A stretch of DNA of 21,222 nt from a bacterium (GTDB taxonomy: Bacteria; Chloroflexota; Dormibacteria; UBA8260; Bog-877). Below are positions 9,523 to 16,073 of this stretch, piece after piece. The stretch's first letter is position 1; every line of letters starts with the position of its first letter. Made by a program: the position numbers and the translations under genes. The notes under the pieces were generated by a model. It was not told the DNA's origin and ran no database searches. It saw only the letters and a program-made list of their open reading frames with translations. The stretch lies in contig JAKAVU010000010.1 in assembly GCA_021817185.1 (NCBI GenBank), positions 1-21,222 of the forward strand, given 5' to 3'.

Positions 9523-10500
9523 CTATGAGACTTCGACTAACCGGCCACCCAACTGACCGCCGGACACCTGCAGCCACCACCAGACCTTTATGGGGCCCTT
9601 CGGAATTGTGGGCGGTATGGCGTATTGCATCGCAAAACGGGCGCTGGCCCCTGGACCGAGCTGGCCCACAGTTCCGCAGTTGAGAACGTACGTCCGGCTG
9701 TTTAGCAGCCCCGAGGAACCAGTCATGCCCTCCGTGTAGCTCGGGCAGGGAACGAGACTCACAGTCGCGTTGGTTGGATTCGTCAAGGTCACGACGTACT
9801 GGTATGTCCCGCCCGCCGACATTGTAGCGGCCGCCGTCATCGTGACTTGAAGCGCTCCCTCTCCACTCGTTGGAGGCGCGGGCGATGAGTCTCCAGCGAA
9901 TTCCACCACGGCTGGGCGCCCACACTGGAGATCAAGCGGCGCCGCGCCAGACACCGTCAATATGCCCCCGGACGGAAGTGTCACGTCGACCGGAGACGCG
10001 AGCTTCTCAGCTGCCGGGTTGTAAGACGGGCACCTGTTTGGCGGTCCCACATCGAAAATGGCCGACTCGCTAGGGGTAAGGTTCACCGTTGTGCTTGCGA
10101 ACGCACCACCGACGGTCTCAATGGTCGCCCCCGCGGCTAGTCGCCACGTAACCGTCGGCGGCCCAGTCAGCGCACAACCGGTCTTGGACACGTTGGTAAG
10201 CGCCAGGTCTTCAATCAAGCTTTCATTCAGCAAGCCCGGCGGACCGCCCGATAGAGTCAGGGAACCGGGCGTGCACGGTGGGTACGCAGATTGCGACACA
10301 GGACCTTGCAGAGGCTGGCCCGGTGTTGAGATCCAAGGGACCGCGGCAGAGCGAACTGGCGTTGGAGCGGCCGGCTCTCGTACTGCGCCACACGCGGCTA
10401 GGGCTATAGCTGCAAAGCCGAGCAACGGGACACCGGACCACGTGAGCCACGCGCCCACGCGGCCAGCGAAGCAGCGCCCGAGAACCTTTAGACCCCTCAT
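9523..10500 (-). CDS. DUF4232-like secreted lipoprotein
   Basis: The product is a 325-residue predicted lipoprotein that should be anchored in the outer leaflet of the cytoplasmic membrane. The ATG at 10500 is chosen because GAGG lies upstream and the sequence then starts with a lipoprotein signal ending in the lipobox LAAC (C37). The first domain, with YPPCTPGSLTLSGG, LALTNVSKTGCALTGPPTV and later DLQCGRP, resembles the DUF4232 beta-sandwich with paired cysteines. The second domain (LQVTMTAAATMSAGGTYQYV to the C-terminus) also looks like a beta-sandwich with VPCPSY and LNCGTV cysteines. It lies 13 bp downstream of the DUF1906 gene in the same direction, so the two are co-expressed cargo at the far end of the element. 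Its base composition looks less GC-rich than the replication genes. The ligand is unknown. Confidence 0.8.
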   Translation of the reverse strand: MRGLKVLGRCFAGRVGAWLTWSGVPLLGFAAIALAACGAVREPAAPTPVRSAAVPWISTPGQPLQGPVSQSAYPPCTPGSLTLSGGPPGLLNESLIEDLALTNVSKTGCALTGPPTVTWRLAAGATIETVGGAFASTTVNLTPSESAIFDVGPPNRCPSYNPAAEKLASPVDVTLPSGGILTVSGAAPLDLQCGRPAVVEFAGDSSPAPPTSGEGALQVTMTAAATMSAGGTYQYVVTLTNPTNATVSLVPCPSYTEGMTGSSGLLNSRTYVLNCGTVGQLGPGASARFAMQYAIPPTIPKGPIKVWWWLQVSGGQLGGRLVEVS

Positions 10501-10513
10501 ACCAATGTCCTCA

Positions 10514-11374
10514 CTATCCGCAGTTCCCGATGGTGCCCCCCGATCCGCTTGGACTCGTCGGCCCATTCGCACAGTCCTCATCGACAGTGATGCCGTATGG
10601 ACTGACCTGGCCCTCGTACTGCTTCAGTCGTTGGTGATCAACCCAGTATCCATACGGTACACAGGGCAGTGCACTCGTGGACGGGTTGCCGTCCCAAGAG
10701 GCGCCCCAGATGAACTCTGGCACTGGGTTACTGGACGCTAGTGCCGCCAAGTTGGACTCACAGCTTGAGCCATACACGCCATAAGTCTGGGCAGTTGGCA
10801 GCCCAAGCTGCTGGTCCCATCCGGAAATGAATGCGGTGACAGCACTCTGGTACGGGTAGCCACTGTACTCATACCCTTCGAGGTCATCCACCACGACCGT
10901 GTTCGCGGCTTCGTTAGATATTCCCTCGGGCCCCAGCAAGGCTCCATACGCCTCGGTCGCCTGCTGCTGCCCCTGGCTATACGCTGTGCTGGCATTCGAG
11001 CTGAACGTATAACTGTTGCCCGAGTTCGGAGCTTGGAGTCCGTCCCAGATGAAAACGAAGTTCCAGCCCTGAGCGTGGACGGAGTCTAGCCAACTCGCTG
11101 AGGGAAAGGTGCAGTGAGCCACGTACGTAGCGGTGTCCCCACCGATGTAGAGTCCATACCAGTAATAGGGACTGTTCGTAAACAGGTACTCCATCTCGGA
11201 GACACTGGGGTACGCGCACTTGTCAAATCCGGAAAGGTAACTGATCCCGTCCCCAGATGACAATGCGCGAACCGGAGGTGCCAGGGTCGCTTGACTAATC
11301 TCCGAGGCGGCGACAATCGTGATGCACGCAGTGATCATGACGAGGGAGCGGGCTGTTGATGAACTCAGTCTCAC
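10514..11374 (-). CDS. Secreted DUF1906 (Rv2525c-like glycoside-hydrolase-like) protein
   Basis: The product is a 286-residue exported protein with a DUF1906-type TIM-barrel-like domain, a family held to act on or bind cell-wall glycans. Residues 1 to about 37 form a signal peptide ending near VRA. The domain signature is visible as SGFDKCAYPSVSEME (48-62), GLYIGGD (74-80), WDGLQAP (110-116) and the acidic strand TVVVDDLEGYEY (159-170), which matches the usual YFDMEGY motif with candidate catalytic D164 and E166. The GTG start overlaps the stop of the small upstream ORF as GTGA, which supports this start and translational coupling. With the downstream lipoprotein it forms an envelope-directed cargo unit. 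Hydrolase activity is inferred from the family only. Confidence 0.85.
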   Translation of the reverse strand: MRLSSSTARSLVMITACITIVAASEISQATLAPPVRALSSGDGISYLSGFDKCAYPSVSEMEYLFTNSPYYWYGLYIGGDTATYVAHCTFPSASWLDSVHAQGWNFVFIWDGLQAPNSGNSYTFSSNASTAYSQGQQQATEAYGALLGPEGISNEAANTVVVDDLEGYEYSGYPYQSAVTAFISGWDQQLGLPTAQTYGVYGSSCESNLAALASSNPVPEFIWGASWDGNPSTSALPCVPYGYWVDHQRLKQYEGQVSPYGITVDEDCANGPTSPSGSGGTIGNCG

Positions 11375-11526
11375 GTTGAGGCCCCCGACAGAAGGAGGGT
11401 CAAGCTAGTCCTAAAGGACGCCCCAAGTGCCGCAAGTCGCCGTGTCACAGGATGCATCTCCGGGAAGTCGTCCATCTTGAGTTGAAGGGGCTGACGGGAC
11501 TGCGACTCGACCTCGCTCGGTCCCAT
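11371..11526 (-). CDS. Small ORF coupled to the DUF1906 gene (unrecognised)
   Basis: The frame encodes 51 residues from the ATG at 11526 and is open further upstream to 11559. Its TGA overlaps the GTG of the DUF1906 gene by four bases, the main reason to believe it is translated. The N-terminal part is charged (MGPSEVESQSRQ, KMDDFPEMH), and the C-terminus is basic then hydrophobic (RRLAALGASFRTSLTLLLSG). It could be a leader peptide or the remnant of a longer gene. I recognise no family. The roughly 170 bp upstream, to the next gene, contains a T6 run (11635-11640) but no clear terminator. Confidence 0.4.
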   Translation of the reverse strand: MGPSEVESQSRQPLQLKMDDFPEMHPVTRRLAALGASFRTSLTLLLSGAST

Positions 11527-11695
11527 GACACGTGCGGCTATGGTAGCACCGGCCGCCAAACAACCGACCCCTTGTTTACCACTTCGTCACCGGCTCCCGC
11601 TGATCTCAGGCCGTGGGCCGATCTGGGGGGACGGTTTTTTACCGGGCCTTCACGGGGCCGAGCCGTCCGGGCAGCGAGTGCCGGAGAGCCCGCTC

Positions 11696-11989
11696 TCAGC
11701 GGGAGGGGCCAGTCGGAAGGGCGGCCTCCCCGGACGGGGCCGCCTCGGCCTCCGGGGCGGGCGGCCCAGCTGGGGCCCTGGCCTCAGTCTCCACGTGGTA
11801 CCCGCGCGCCTCGAGCTCCTTCGTGATGCAAGAGCGCCAGCCTTCAGGCTCGCTGGCCTCGCAAGCCGATAGGGCAGCGCCCAAGTCCGTGATCTTGATG
11901 GCGGGCGGCGCTGACTCCGTTACGGCGGGAGCCTCCTCAGCCTCCGGCTTGCCGCTCTCCAGGGACTCCGCCGCCACTTCATTCGCCAT
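11696..11989 (-). CDS. Small acidic hypothetical protein
   Basis: This 97-residue protein starts at an ATG preceded by the near-perfect ribosome site GGAGGTGAGCACC. It overlaps the end of the upstream RHH-like gene by 11 bp, so the pair is an operon. The ends are low-complexity and rich in Ala, Glu and Pro. A short ordered core runs from IKITDLGAALSACEAS to CITKELEARGYHVE (about residues 32-67), with two cysteines. No known domain is recognised. Its size and acidity would suit a partner or antagonist of the upstream DNA-binding candidate, but that is speculation. Confidence 0.65.
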   Translation of the reverse strand: MANEVAAESLESGKPEAEEAPAVTESAPPAIKITDLGAALSACEASEPEGWRSCITKELEARGYHVETEARAPAGPPAPEAEAAPSGEAALPTGPSR

Positions 11990-12656
11990 GGTGCTCACCT
12001 CCGGTGATCGCCTCTGGAGAGCCGCCGGGCTCCGATGGGGGAGGATGGTAACCCCGGCTGGGAGCTGCGGACGGCCAGGTGGCGCGCAACGGCTCCACGG
12101 CCAGCTCCAGGCAGCGGTCGACGGCAATGCGGTACCGGTGGACCGCTTCCACGTACCGCCGGTGCTGGTCCAGCTCCCAGAAGCCTCCCTCGTGGCGCTC
12201 GAGGTAGGCCAGCACCTCGTCGGTCAGCTCGTCCACCTGAGCGCGCCAGCCGAAGAGCGCCCGCGCCGCCTGCCGCCAGTAGGCGAGCTCCTGAGCGGCG
12301 GCCGGCTCCGCCTCCGCCCGGCCCTGCGCGTAGGCTGCGGTGGTGGCCGCCTTCAGGTGCGCCTCGGCCTCCTCACCATCCACCAGTAGCCGCCGGCGGA
12401 GCTCGGCGACCTCGCCCTGGCGGGCGGCCTCGACCTCCTGCAGCCGGTCCTCAGCGGCCTGGGCGCGGTTGGCACCACTCAAGAGGTAGGCGCCCATCGT
12501 GACCCCCGCCGCCTCGGCAGCCGCAGCGATGGTGTCCCGTTGGGCCGCGGTGACGCTGACGCCGATGGTGGGGTGCGCCTGGTGCCAGGCCCTCTTCGAC
12601 GGCGGTGCCTCCCGCTGCGCAGCCGCGGGAAGGATGGTGACGGCTCCGTCCTGCAT
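11979..12656 (-). CDS. Ribbon-helix-helix-like coiled-coil protein (possible origin-, mobilization- or operator-binding protein)
   Basis: The product has 225 residues. Residues 30-66 (HPTIGVSVTAAQ, then DTIAAAAEAAGVTMGAYLLS) have the strand-helix-helix pattern of RHH/MobC-type DNA-binding domains. A predicted coiled coil rich in Ala, Glu and Arg follows (about 62-115), then a helical Trp-containing region (WRQAARALFGWRAQVDELTDE). ATG 12656 is preferred because AGGG lies eight bases upstream; the GTG at 12665 abuts that site too closely. The gene lies directly downstream of the iteron/operator cluster, and one iteron is just before its ribosome site, so it may bind these repeats and regulate itself. 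Alternatives are a mobilization accessory protein or a partition protein. Confidence 0.65.
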   Translation of the reverse strand: MQDGAVTILPAAAQREAPPSKRAWHQAHPTIGVSVTAAQRDTIAAAAEAAGVTMGAYLLSGANRAQAAEDRLQEVEAARQGEVAELRRRLLVDGEEAEAHLKAATTAAYAQGRAEAEPAAAQELAYWRQAARALFGWRAQVDELTDEVLAYLERHEGGFWELDQHRRYVEAVHRYRIAVDRCLELAVEPLRATWPSAAPSRGYHPPPSEPGGSPEAITGGEHHGE

Positions 12657-12669
12657 CGCCGTCACCCTA

Positions 12670-12775
12670 CCCGTCGGGAGCCCGTCGGGCTACGCTGAAC
12701 TGCCCGTCGGGAAGGGGTAACTGTTACCCCCGGGAGCCCGTCGGGCTGCCCGTCGGGAAGCGCGGGGCGACTGTT
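12670..12775. repeat. Iteron cluster: five CCCGTCGGG repeats in a duplicated module
   Basis: CCCGTCGGG occurs at 12670, 12681, 12703, 12737 and 12749 (start positions), spaced 11, 22, 34 and 12 bp, close to whole helical turns. Two related modules are visible, 12676-12725 and 12732-12775. Each has GGGAGCCCGTCGGGC, then TGCCCGTCGGGAAG, then GGGG(TA or CG)ACTGTT. The region lies between divergent genes. Iterons of this type mark replication origins or copy-control operators in plasmids; the role here is inferred. Confidence 0.75.
12714..12730. promoter_or_regulatory. Perfect 17-bp palindrome (site A)
   Basis: GGGGTAACTGTTACCCC has perfect 8-base arms around a central T. It is nested in the iteron cluster, about 60 bp upstream of the RHH-like gene start. 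A dimeric DNA-binding protein is the likely ligand. A half-site variant GGGGCGACTGTT follows at 12764-12775. Confidence 0.65.
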
Positions 12776-12812
12776 GGAGACCTACTGTCCCGCAGTTCCC
12801 CACACGCCTCCG

Positions 12813-12829
12813 GGGGTAACAGTCGCCCC
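12813..12829. promoter_or_regulatory. Variant 17-bp palindrome (site C)
   Basis: GGGGTAACAGTCGCCCC combines one GGGGTAAC arm like site A with one GGGGCGAC-type arm. Its right part (12818-12829) is the exact inverted copy of GGGGCGACTGTT at 12764-12775, giving a 12-bp inverted repeat with a 42-bp spacer. Confidence 0.6.
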
Positions 12830-12882
12830 CTGCCCCAGCCGGTTCCCCGGGATCGGCCCTGGCCGGGCCGGTCCGGTCCCCA

Positions 12883-13006
12883 CTCCCCCCGCTGCCTGGC
12901 CCACCTGGCGAAGTACCCCGACCGCCGGCGGTTGCGGCCTGCCTATCCTTTTGCCCTCGGCTCTGGCCCGCTCCAGCCCGGCCTTGGTCCGCTCCGAGCT
13001 ACGTCG
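12883..13006 (-). pseudogene. Frameshifted 3' relic of a serine recombinase
   Basis: One frame reads SERTKAGLERARAEGKRIGRP. A second frame, entered after that point, continues NRRRSGYFARWARQRGE. Together they match the C-terminus of the intact serine recombinase at 13885-14448 (SERTRAGLERARAEGKRIGRP, then KRRRSGYFRRWAKERGE). The relic is 124 bp against 141 bp in the intact gene, so a net 17-bp loss explains the frameshift. The catalytic N-terminal domain is absent. The two sequences are clearly diverged, so this is not a fresh duplication. It ends about 20 bp before the NYN gene. Confidence 0.75.
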
Positions 13007-13027
13007 GGGCAGGTAAGCTTTCGGCCC

Positions 13028-13651
13028 GTGATCAGCAATGTCTATGTTGACGGTTTCAACCTGTACTATGGCTGCCTTCGCGGGACCCCGTACAGGTGGC
13101 TGGATCTCGAGGCTCTCTGTCACCGACTGTTACCTCATGACTCGATCCATCGCATCCGTTACTTCACCGCCAGGGTCACGCCGCGGCCATCCAACCCCCA
13201 GGCGCCCCAGCGGCAGCAGGCCTACCTTCGCGCTCTGGAGACGCTCCCGTGCCTGACTGTCCATCTCGGCCACTTCCTGAGCCATCCGGCCTGGATGCCG
13301 CTGGCCCATCCGCAGAGCGGCTGGCCGCCGACGGTGGAAGTGGTGAGAACCGAGGAGAAAGGGTCGGACGTCAACCTGGCCACTTACCTTCTCCTAGATG
13401 CCTTCCGCCAAGACTGCGAGACCGCCGTGGTGATCTCCAATGACTCTGACCTCAAGGAGCCCATCGCTCTCGTCCAGAAGGAACTTGGCATCCCAGTCGG
13501 CGTGGTCAATCCTCACCCGGCGAAGCATCGCAGCCGAGCTCTGCAGGCAGCGTTCTTCAAGCAACTGCGCCCATCCGTCTTGCCAGCCTGCCAGTTTCCG
13601 CGTGTCCTGCAGGACGCGCAAGGAACGATTCGCAAGCCGATCGGCTGGTAA
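13028..13651 (+). CDS. NYN-domain (LabA/DUF88-like) putative ribonuclease
   Basis: This 207-residue protein of the NYN/PIN-like nuclease fold is probably a metal-dependent RNase. The acidic site is visible: D8 in VYVDGFNLYYG, D114 in EEKGSDVNLATYLLLDAF, and D139/D141 in AVVISNDSDL followed by KEPI. The C-terminal helix region (RSRALQAAFFKQLRP) completes the usual domain, so almost the whole protein is the catalytic unit. The start is GTG at 13028, with AGGT about 12 bases upstream; an ATG at 13038 is out of frame. It is the only plus-strand gene in the element, flanked by a recombinase relic and an intact recombinase, which suggests acquired cargo. Defence or RNA-decay roles are possible but unproven. 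Confidence 0.85.
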   Translation: MISNVYVDGFNLYYGCLRGTPYRWLDLEALCHRLLPHDSIHRIRYFTARVTPRPSNPQAPQRQQAYLRALETLPCLTVHLGHFLSHPAWMPLAHPQSGWPPTVEVVRTEEKGSDVNLATYLLLDAFRQDCETAVVISNDSDLKEPIALVQKELGIPVGVVNPHPAKHRSRALQAAFFKQLRPSVLPACQFPRVLQDAQGTIRKPIGW

Positions 13652-13666
13652 CCCCCCTTAAACGCA

Positions 13667-13688
13667 GAGACCCGCCGGAGCGGGCCTC
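13667..13688. terminator. Possible terminator after the NYN gene
   Basis: GAG-A-CCCGC, loop CGGA, GCGGG-C-CTC forms a stem with one mismatch 15 bp after the NYN stop. No T-tract follows, so it may be Rho-aided or only a 3' protective structure. Confidence 0.4.
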
Positions 13689-13763
13689 GCACCTGGCCGC
13701 CGAAGCAACCAAGGGGATGGTCTGATATTACCCCAGAGCGCCAGGAGACTGCCAGCGAAAGAT

Positions 13764-13779
13764 GTGACGGGTTCGTCAC
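13764..13779 (-). terminator. Hairpin at the 3' end of the recombinase operon
   Basis: GTGACG and CGTCAC pair perfectly around a four-base loop. On the minus strand the stem is followed by ATCTTTC, a weak U-tract, about 105 bp past the serine recombinase stop. It could end the long minus-strand operon. The rest of the 13652-13884 gap shows no gene. Confidence 0.35.
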
Positions 13780-13884
13780 TTCGTGGAACGCCACTGTGAC
13801 GTAGCTTTGAATGCGGGTGCCAGACGTAACCCGCCGTGAGGTACGCGGAGTTGGCGACCACCGGAAGCTCTGCACGATCGTCGC

Positions 13885-14448
13885 CTACTCCCCCCTCTCC
13901 TTGGCCCAGCGACGGAAGTATCCCGATCGGCGGCGCTTGCGGGTGTCCCTGGCCCCCGGCGGCCTTCCTATCCTCTTCCCCTCGGCCCGGGCACGCTCCA
14001 GCCCCGCTCGGGTTCGCTCGGACCGGCGTTGGGACTCCATCCTCGCTACCCAGGCGGTGATCGCCAGCAGCAGCTCACGGAGTTCGCCCCCGGCCTCGGT
14101 CCACGGCTCGTGGATGCTCACTACGGTGACCCCGGCCCGGCTCAGGCGGTCCACGAGCTGGAGGGTGGCTAGCGGGCCTTCGCGGCCCAATCTGTCCAAG
14201 GCCCACACCAACAGTACCTCGAACCGGCACCGCCGGGCGTCCCGCAGCATCGCCTCCAGTGCCTTCCGGTAACCGCCGGAGCCTGACCAGGCGGACTCGC
14301 CCTCCAGCCTGTAGACCTCGACGACCTCCAGGCCACGGGCAACGGCCAGTGCGAGGAGCTCCGGCTCCTGGTTGGCGGCCACCTGGTCGGAGGTGGAGAC
14401 CCGCAGCCACAGGGCGGCCCGCACGGGCCGGCCCGCCTCACCCGGCAT
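13885..14448 (-). CDS. Small serine recombinase (resolvase/invertase family)
   Basis: This 187-residue site-specific recombinase has the catalytic serine in LWLRVSTSDQ (S18), the conserved LDRLGREG loop, and the long helix MESQRRSERTRAGLERARAEG followed by KRIGRP. Past that point it ends in a short basic tail (RKRRRSGYFRRWAKERGE) instead of a full resolvase HTH domain. The ATG at 14448 is preferred: it follows GGGAG and overlaps the methyltransferase end by 11 bp, so translation is coupled. The role could be dimer resolution of the excised circle, inversion or a second integration route. A truncated relative of its 3' end lies beyond the NYN gene. Confidence 0.9.
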   Translation of the reverse strand: MPGEAGRPVRAALWLRVSTSDQVAANQEPELLALAVARGLEVVEVYRLEGESAWSGSGGYRKALEAMLRDARRCRFEVLLVWALDRLGREGPLATLQLVDRLSRAGVTVVSIHEPWTEAGGELRELLLAITAWVARMESQRRSERTRAGLERARAEGKRIGRPPGARDTRKRRRSGYFRRWAKERGE

Positions 14449-15718
14449 CGGCCTGCTCCCGCTCGGCCAGCGCCTGAGTGATCCGGGCACGGGCGGTGGC
14501 CGCGTGCTCGGGGTCGAGTTCGATGCCCAGGGTGCGGCGGCCCTCCAGGACCGCGGCCACCGAGAACGTGCCGGCCCCGGCGAAGGGGTCGATGACCAGG
14601 GCTCCGGGAAAGGAGAACCGGCGCACCAGGGACCGCGCGGGGCCGAGGGACTGCTGCCATGGGTGCAAGCCTTTCTGAGGCCGGGGGTCGGTCACGAAGA
14701 GATCCGAGAACCACGGCGCCCCGTGCCCCCCCGGTTGCCGGAAGATCGCGACCGGCCGCCAGCCGGTCCGCACCCGCCGGACTCGGATCGCCGGGCACTG
14801 GCCGCGGAAGGTGATGCAAGCTGCCCACCACCACTCCAGCCCGCCTGAGGCCAGGCCCTCCAGCTCCGGGCGCAGGAAGAGGTGGCCGACGTAGGCGATC
14901 AGGAAGCCGCCCGGCCGCAGCACCCGGGCCGCCAGCTGGCCCAGCCGGGGCCAGAGATCCAGGTACTCGGTCCCGTACGGCGGGTCGGTGAGGATCATGT
15001 CCACCGAGCCCTCGGGGATGCGGTCGGCCAGCTCGAAGGCGTCCCCAGCCCACACCTCGGCCCCACCGCTGGGGAGCACCGCGGGAGGTGCAGCGGCCAG
15101 CTCGGCCCGGGCCGCCCGGCGCTCCACCCATCCCTTCGCGGCCCGGAGCGGCAGCCCACCGGCCTCGACCCGGGCGGCCAGATCAGGGGCCTGCTGAGCC
15201 AGCTCGCGGGCCACCCGGAGGCGGCGCTCGGAGACGCCGAGGGCCTTCGCCGCAATGGTCCGGCTCGGGTCCGGCAGCGATGCGTCAGGGACCACACCGA
15301 TCCCTGACGCATCCCCCCACCGTGCCTTCGCCGCAGCCTTGGCGCTCTCCTGCCTGCGCTCCGCCCCCAGGTGCTCGGCGAGCTTCGCCCCCAACATCGC
15401 CCTCTGATCGTCGCTGAGGTGGCGGCGGTGCAGAGCCGCCCGGAGCGCATAGGCTGCCTCGCCGCCGGGTTTATAGTCGGCGGGAGCCACGGGCACCACC
15501 TCCAGCCCCAGCTCCTGAGCCGCGCGCAGGCGGTGGCGGCCATCGAGGACGGTGGAGGCACCGGCTGCCAACCGGAGTGGTTCCATGAGGCCCCGCTGGC
15601 GGACATCTTCCAGGAACGCCACCCATTCGGCCGGACGCATCCCGGGGACGGCCTCGGCCGCCGGGTGGAGCCGGAGCGCCGACGTGGGCGCCAAGCTGAC
15701 GGCCTGGGATGCGGTCAC
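14438..15718 (-). CDS. ParB-like domain fused to beta-class DNA methyltransferase
   Basis: The product has 426 residues. The N-terminal part (about 25-80) resembles a ParB/Srx-type domain (WVAFLEDVRQRGLMEPLRL, then TVLDGRHRLRAAQELG). A middle helical part contains an HTH-like TIAAKALGVSERRLRVARE (154-172). The C-terminal half is an N4-cytosine/N6-adenine methyltransferase with catalytic TDPPYG (244-249) before the SAM-binding motif DPFAGAGT (377-384), the beta-class order. No restriction endonuclease is adjacent, so it is probably an orphan methylase protecting element DNA or marking its origin. The GTG at 15718 overlaps the previous stop as GTGA, which fixes the start, although the frame is open further upstream. 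Similar fusions are common in actinophages (family knowledge). Confidence 0.9.
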   Translation of the reverse strand: MTASQAVSLAPTSALRLHPAAEAVPGMRPAEWVAFLEDVRQRGLMEPLRLAAGASTVLDGRHRLRAAQELGLEVVPVAPADYKPGGEAAYALRAALHRRHLSDDQRAMLGAKLAEHLGAERRQESAKAAAKARWGDASGIGVVPDASLPDPSRTIAAKALGVSERRLRVARELAQQAPDLAARVEAGGLPLRAAKGWVERRAARAELAAAPPAVLPSGGAEVWAGDAFELADRIPEGSVDMILTDPPYGTEYLDLWPRLGQLAARVLRPGGFLIAYVGHLFLRPELEGLASGGLEWWWAACITFRGQCPAIRVRRVRTGWRPVAIFRQPGGHGAPWFSDLFVTDPRPQKGLHPWQQSLGPARSLVRRFSFPGALVIDPFAGAGTFSVAAVLEGRRTLGIELDPEHAATARARITQALAEREQADAG

Positions 15719-15879
15719 CGCAGCAGGCTCGCCAGCGCGCCCGCCAGCACCACCACGCTTCCCGCGAGGGTGACCAAGACTGCCACCCGCCACCGCCAGC
15801 TCCGGCCCACCCGGTCCGTGACCTCGGCCGCCATCTGCTGCGCGAGCTGCTCGAGGACGGCCATCCGCTCCTTGCTCAC
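15715..15879 (-). CDS. Tiny single-helix membrane protein
   Basis: A 54-residue product has an amphipathic N-terminal helix (KERMAVLEQLAQQMAAEV), a basic hinge (RVGRSWRWR) and one transmembrane helix (VAVLVTLAGSVVVLAGALAS). It is bounded on both sides by GTGA stop/start overlaps, which fix its start and support real translation. Topology and size recall small phage accessory proteins, but no family is assigned. Confidence 0.65.
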   Translation of the reverse strand: MSKERMAVLEQLAQQMAAEVTDRVGRSWRWRVAVLVTLAGSVVVLAGALASLLR

Positions 15880-16073
15880 CGTCGGCGGTCCTCGGCCTCG
15901 GCAGCCCACTCGGCTGCCATGGTGGCCGCGCTCACCGCCACCCGCCGGGCGACCCGGGCCACGGCACAGTCCGCCCGGCAGCCCTGCCTCTGGCAGCTGG
16001 CCTCGACCGCGACGGCCAGCTCGGCGCAGCCTACCGCCAGCCGTCGGGCAGCGGCTGGCGAGTCGGCCGTCAC
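15876..16073 (-). CDS. Tiny Cys-containing hypothetical protein
   Basis: A 65-residue, mostly helical, Ala/Arg-rich protein carries four cysteines (C16, C27, C32, C36), spaced so as to allow metal binding. Its GTG start overlaps the RusA-like stop, and its stop overlaps the next GTG. These two couplings are the main evidence for it. No family is recognised. Confidence 0.6.
   Translation of the reverse strand: MTADSPAAARRLAVGCAELAVAVEASCQRQGCRADCAVARVARRVAVSAATMAAEWAAEAEDRRR

Noticed and set aside
11600..11645. T6 run after a GGCC/GGCC stem as a plus-strand terminator
   Set aside because: The stem is only four paired bases with a bulge, and no plus-strand gene ends nearby.
12670..12757. CRISPR array from the repeated CCCGTCGGG units
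   Set aside because: Repeats are 9 bp, spacers are unequal and partly duplicated, and no cas gene is present. Iterons explain it better.
12782..13123. Apparent intact 113-codon minus-strand gene over the recombinase relic
   Set aside because: The recombinase similarity switches frame inside it, and its upstream part is antisense to the NYN gene. It is annotated as a pseudogene relic.
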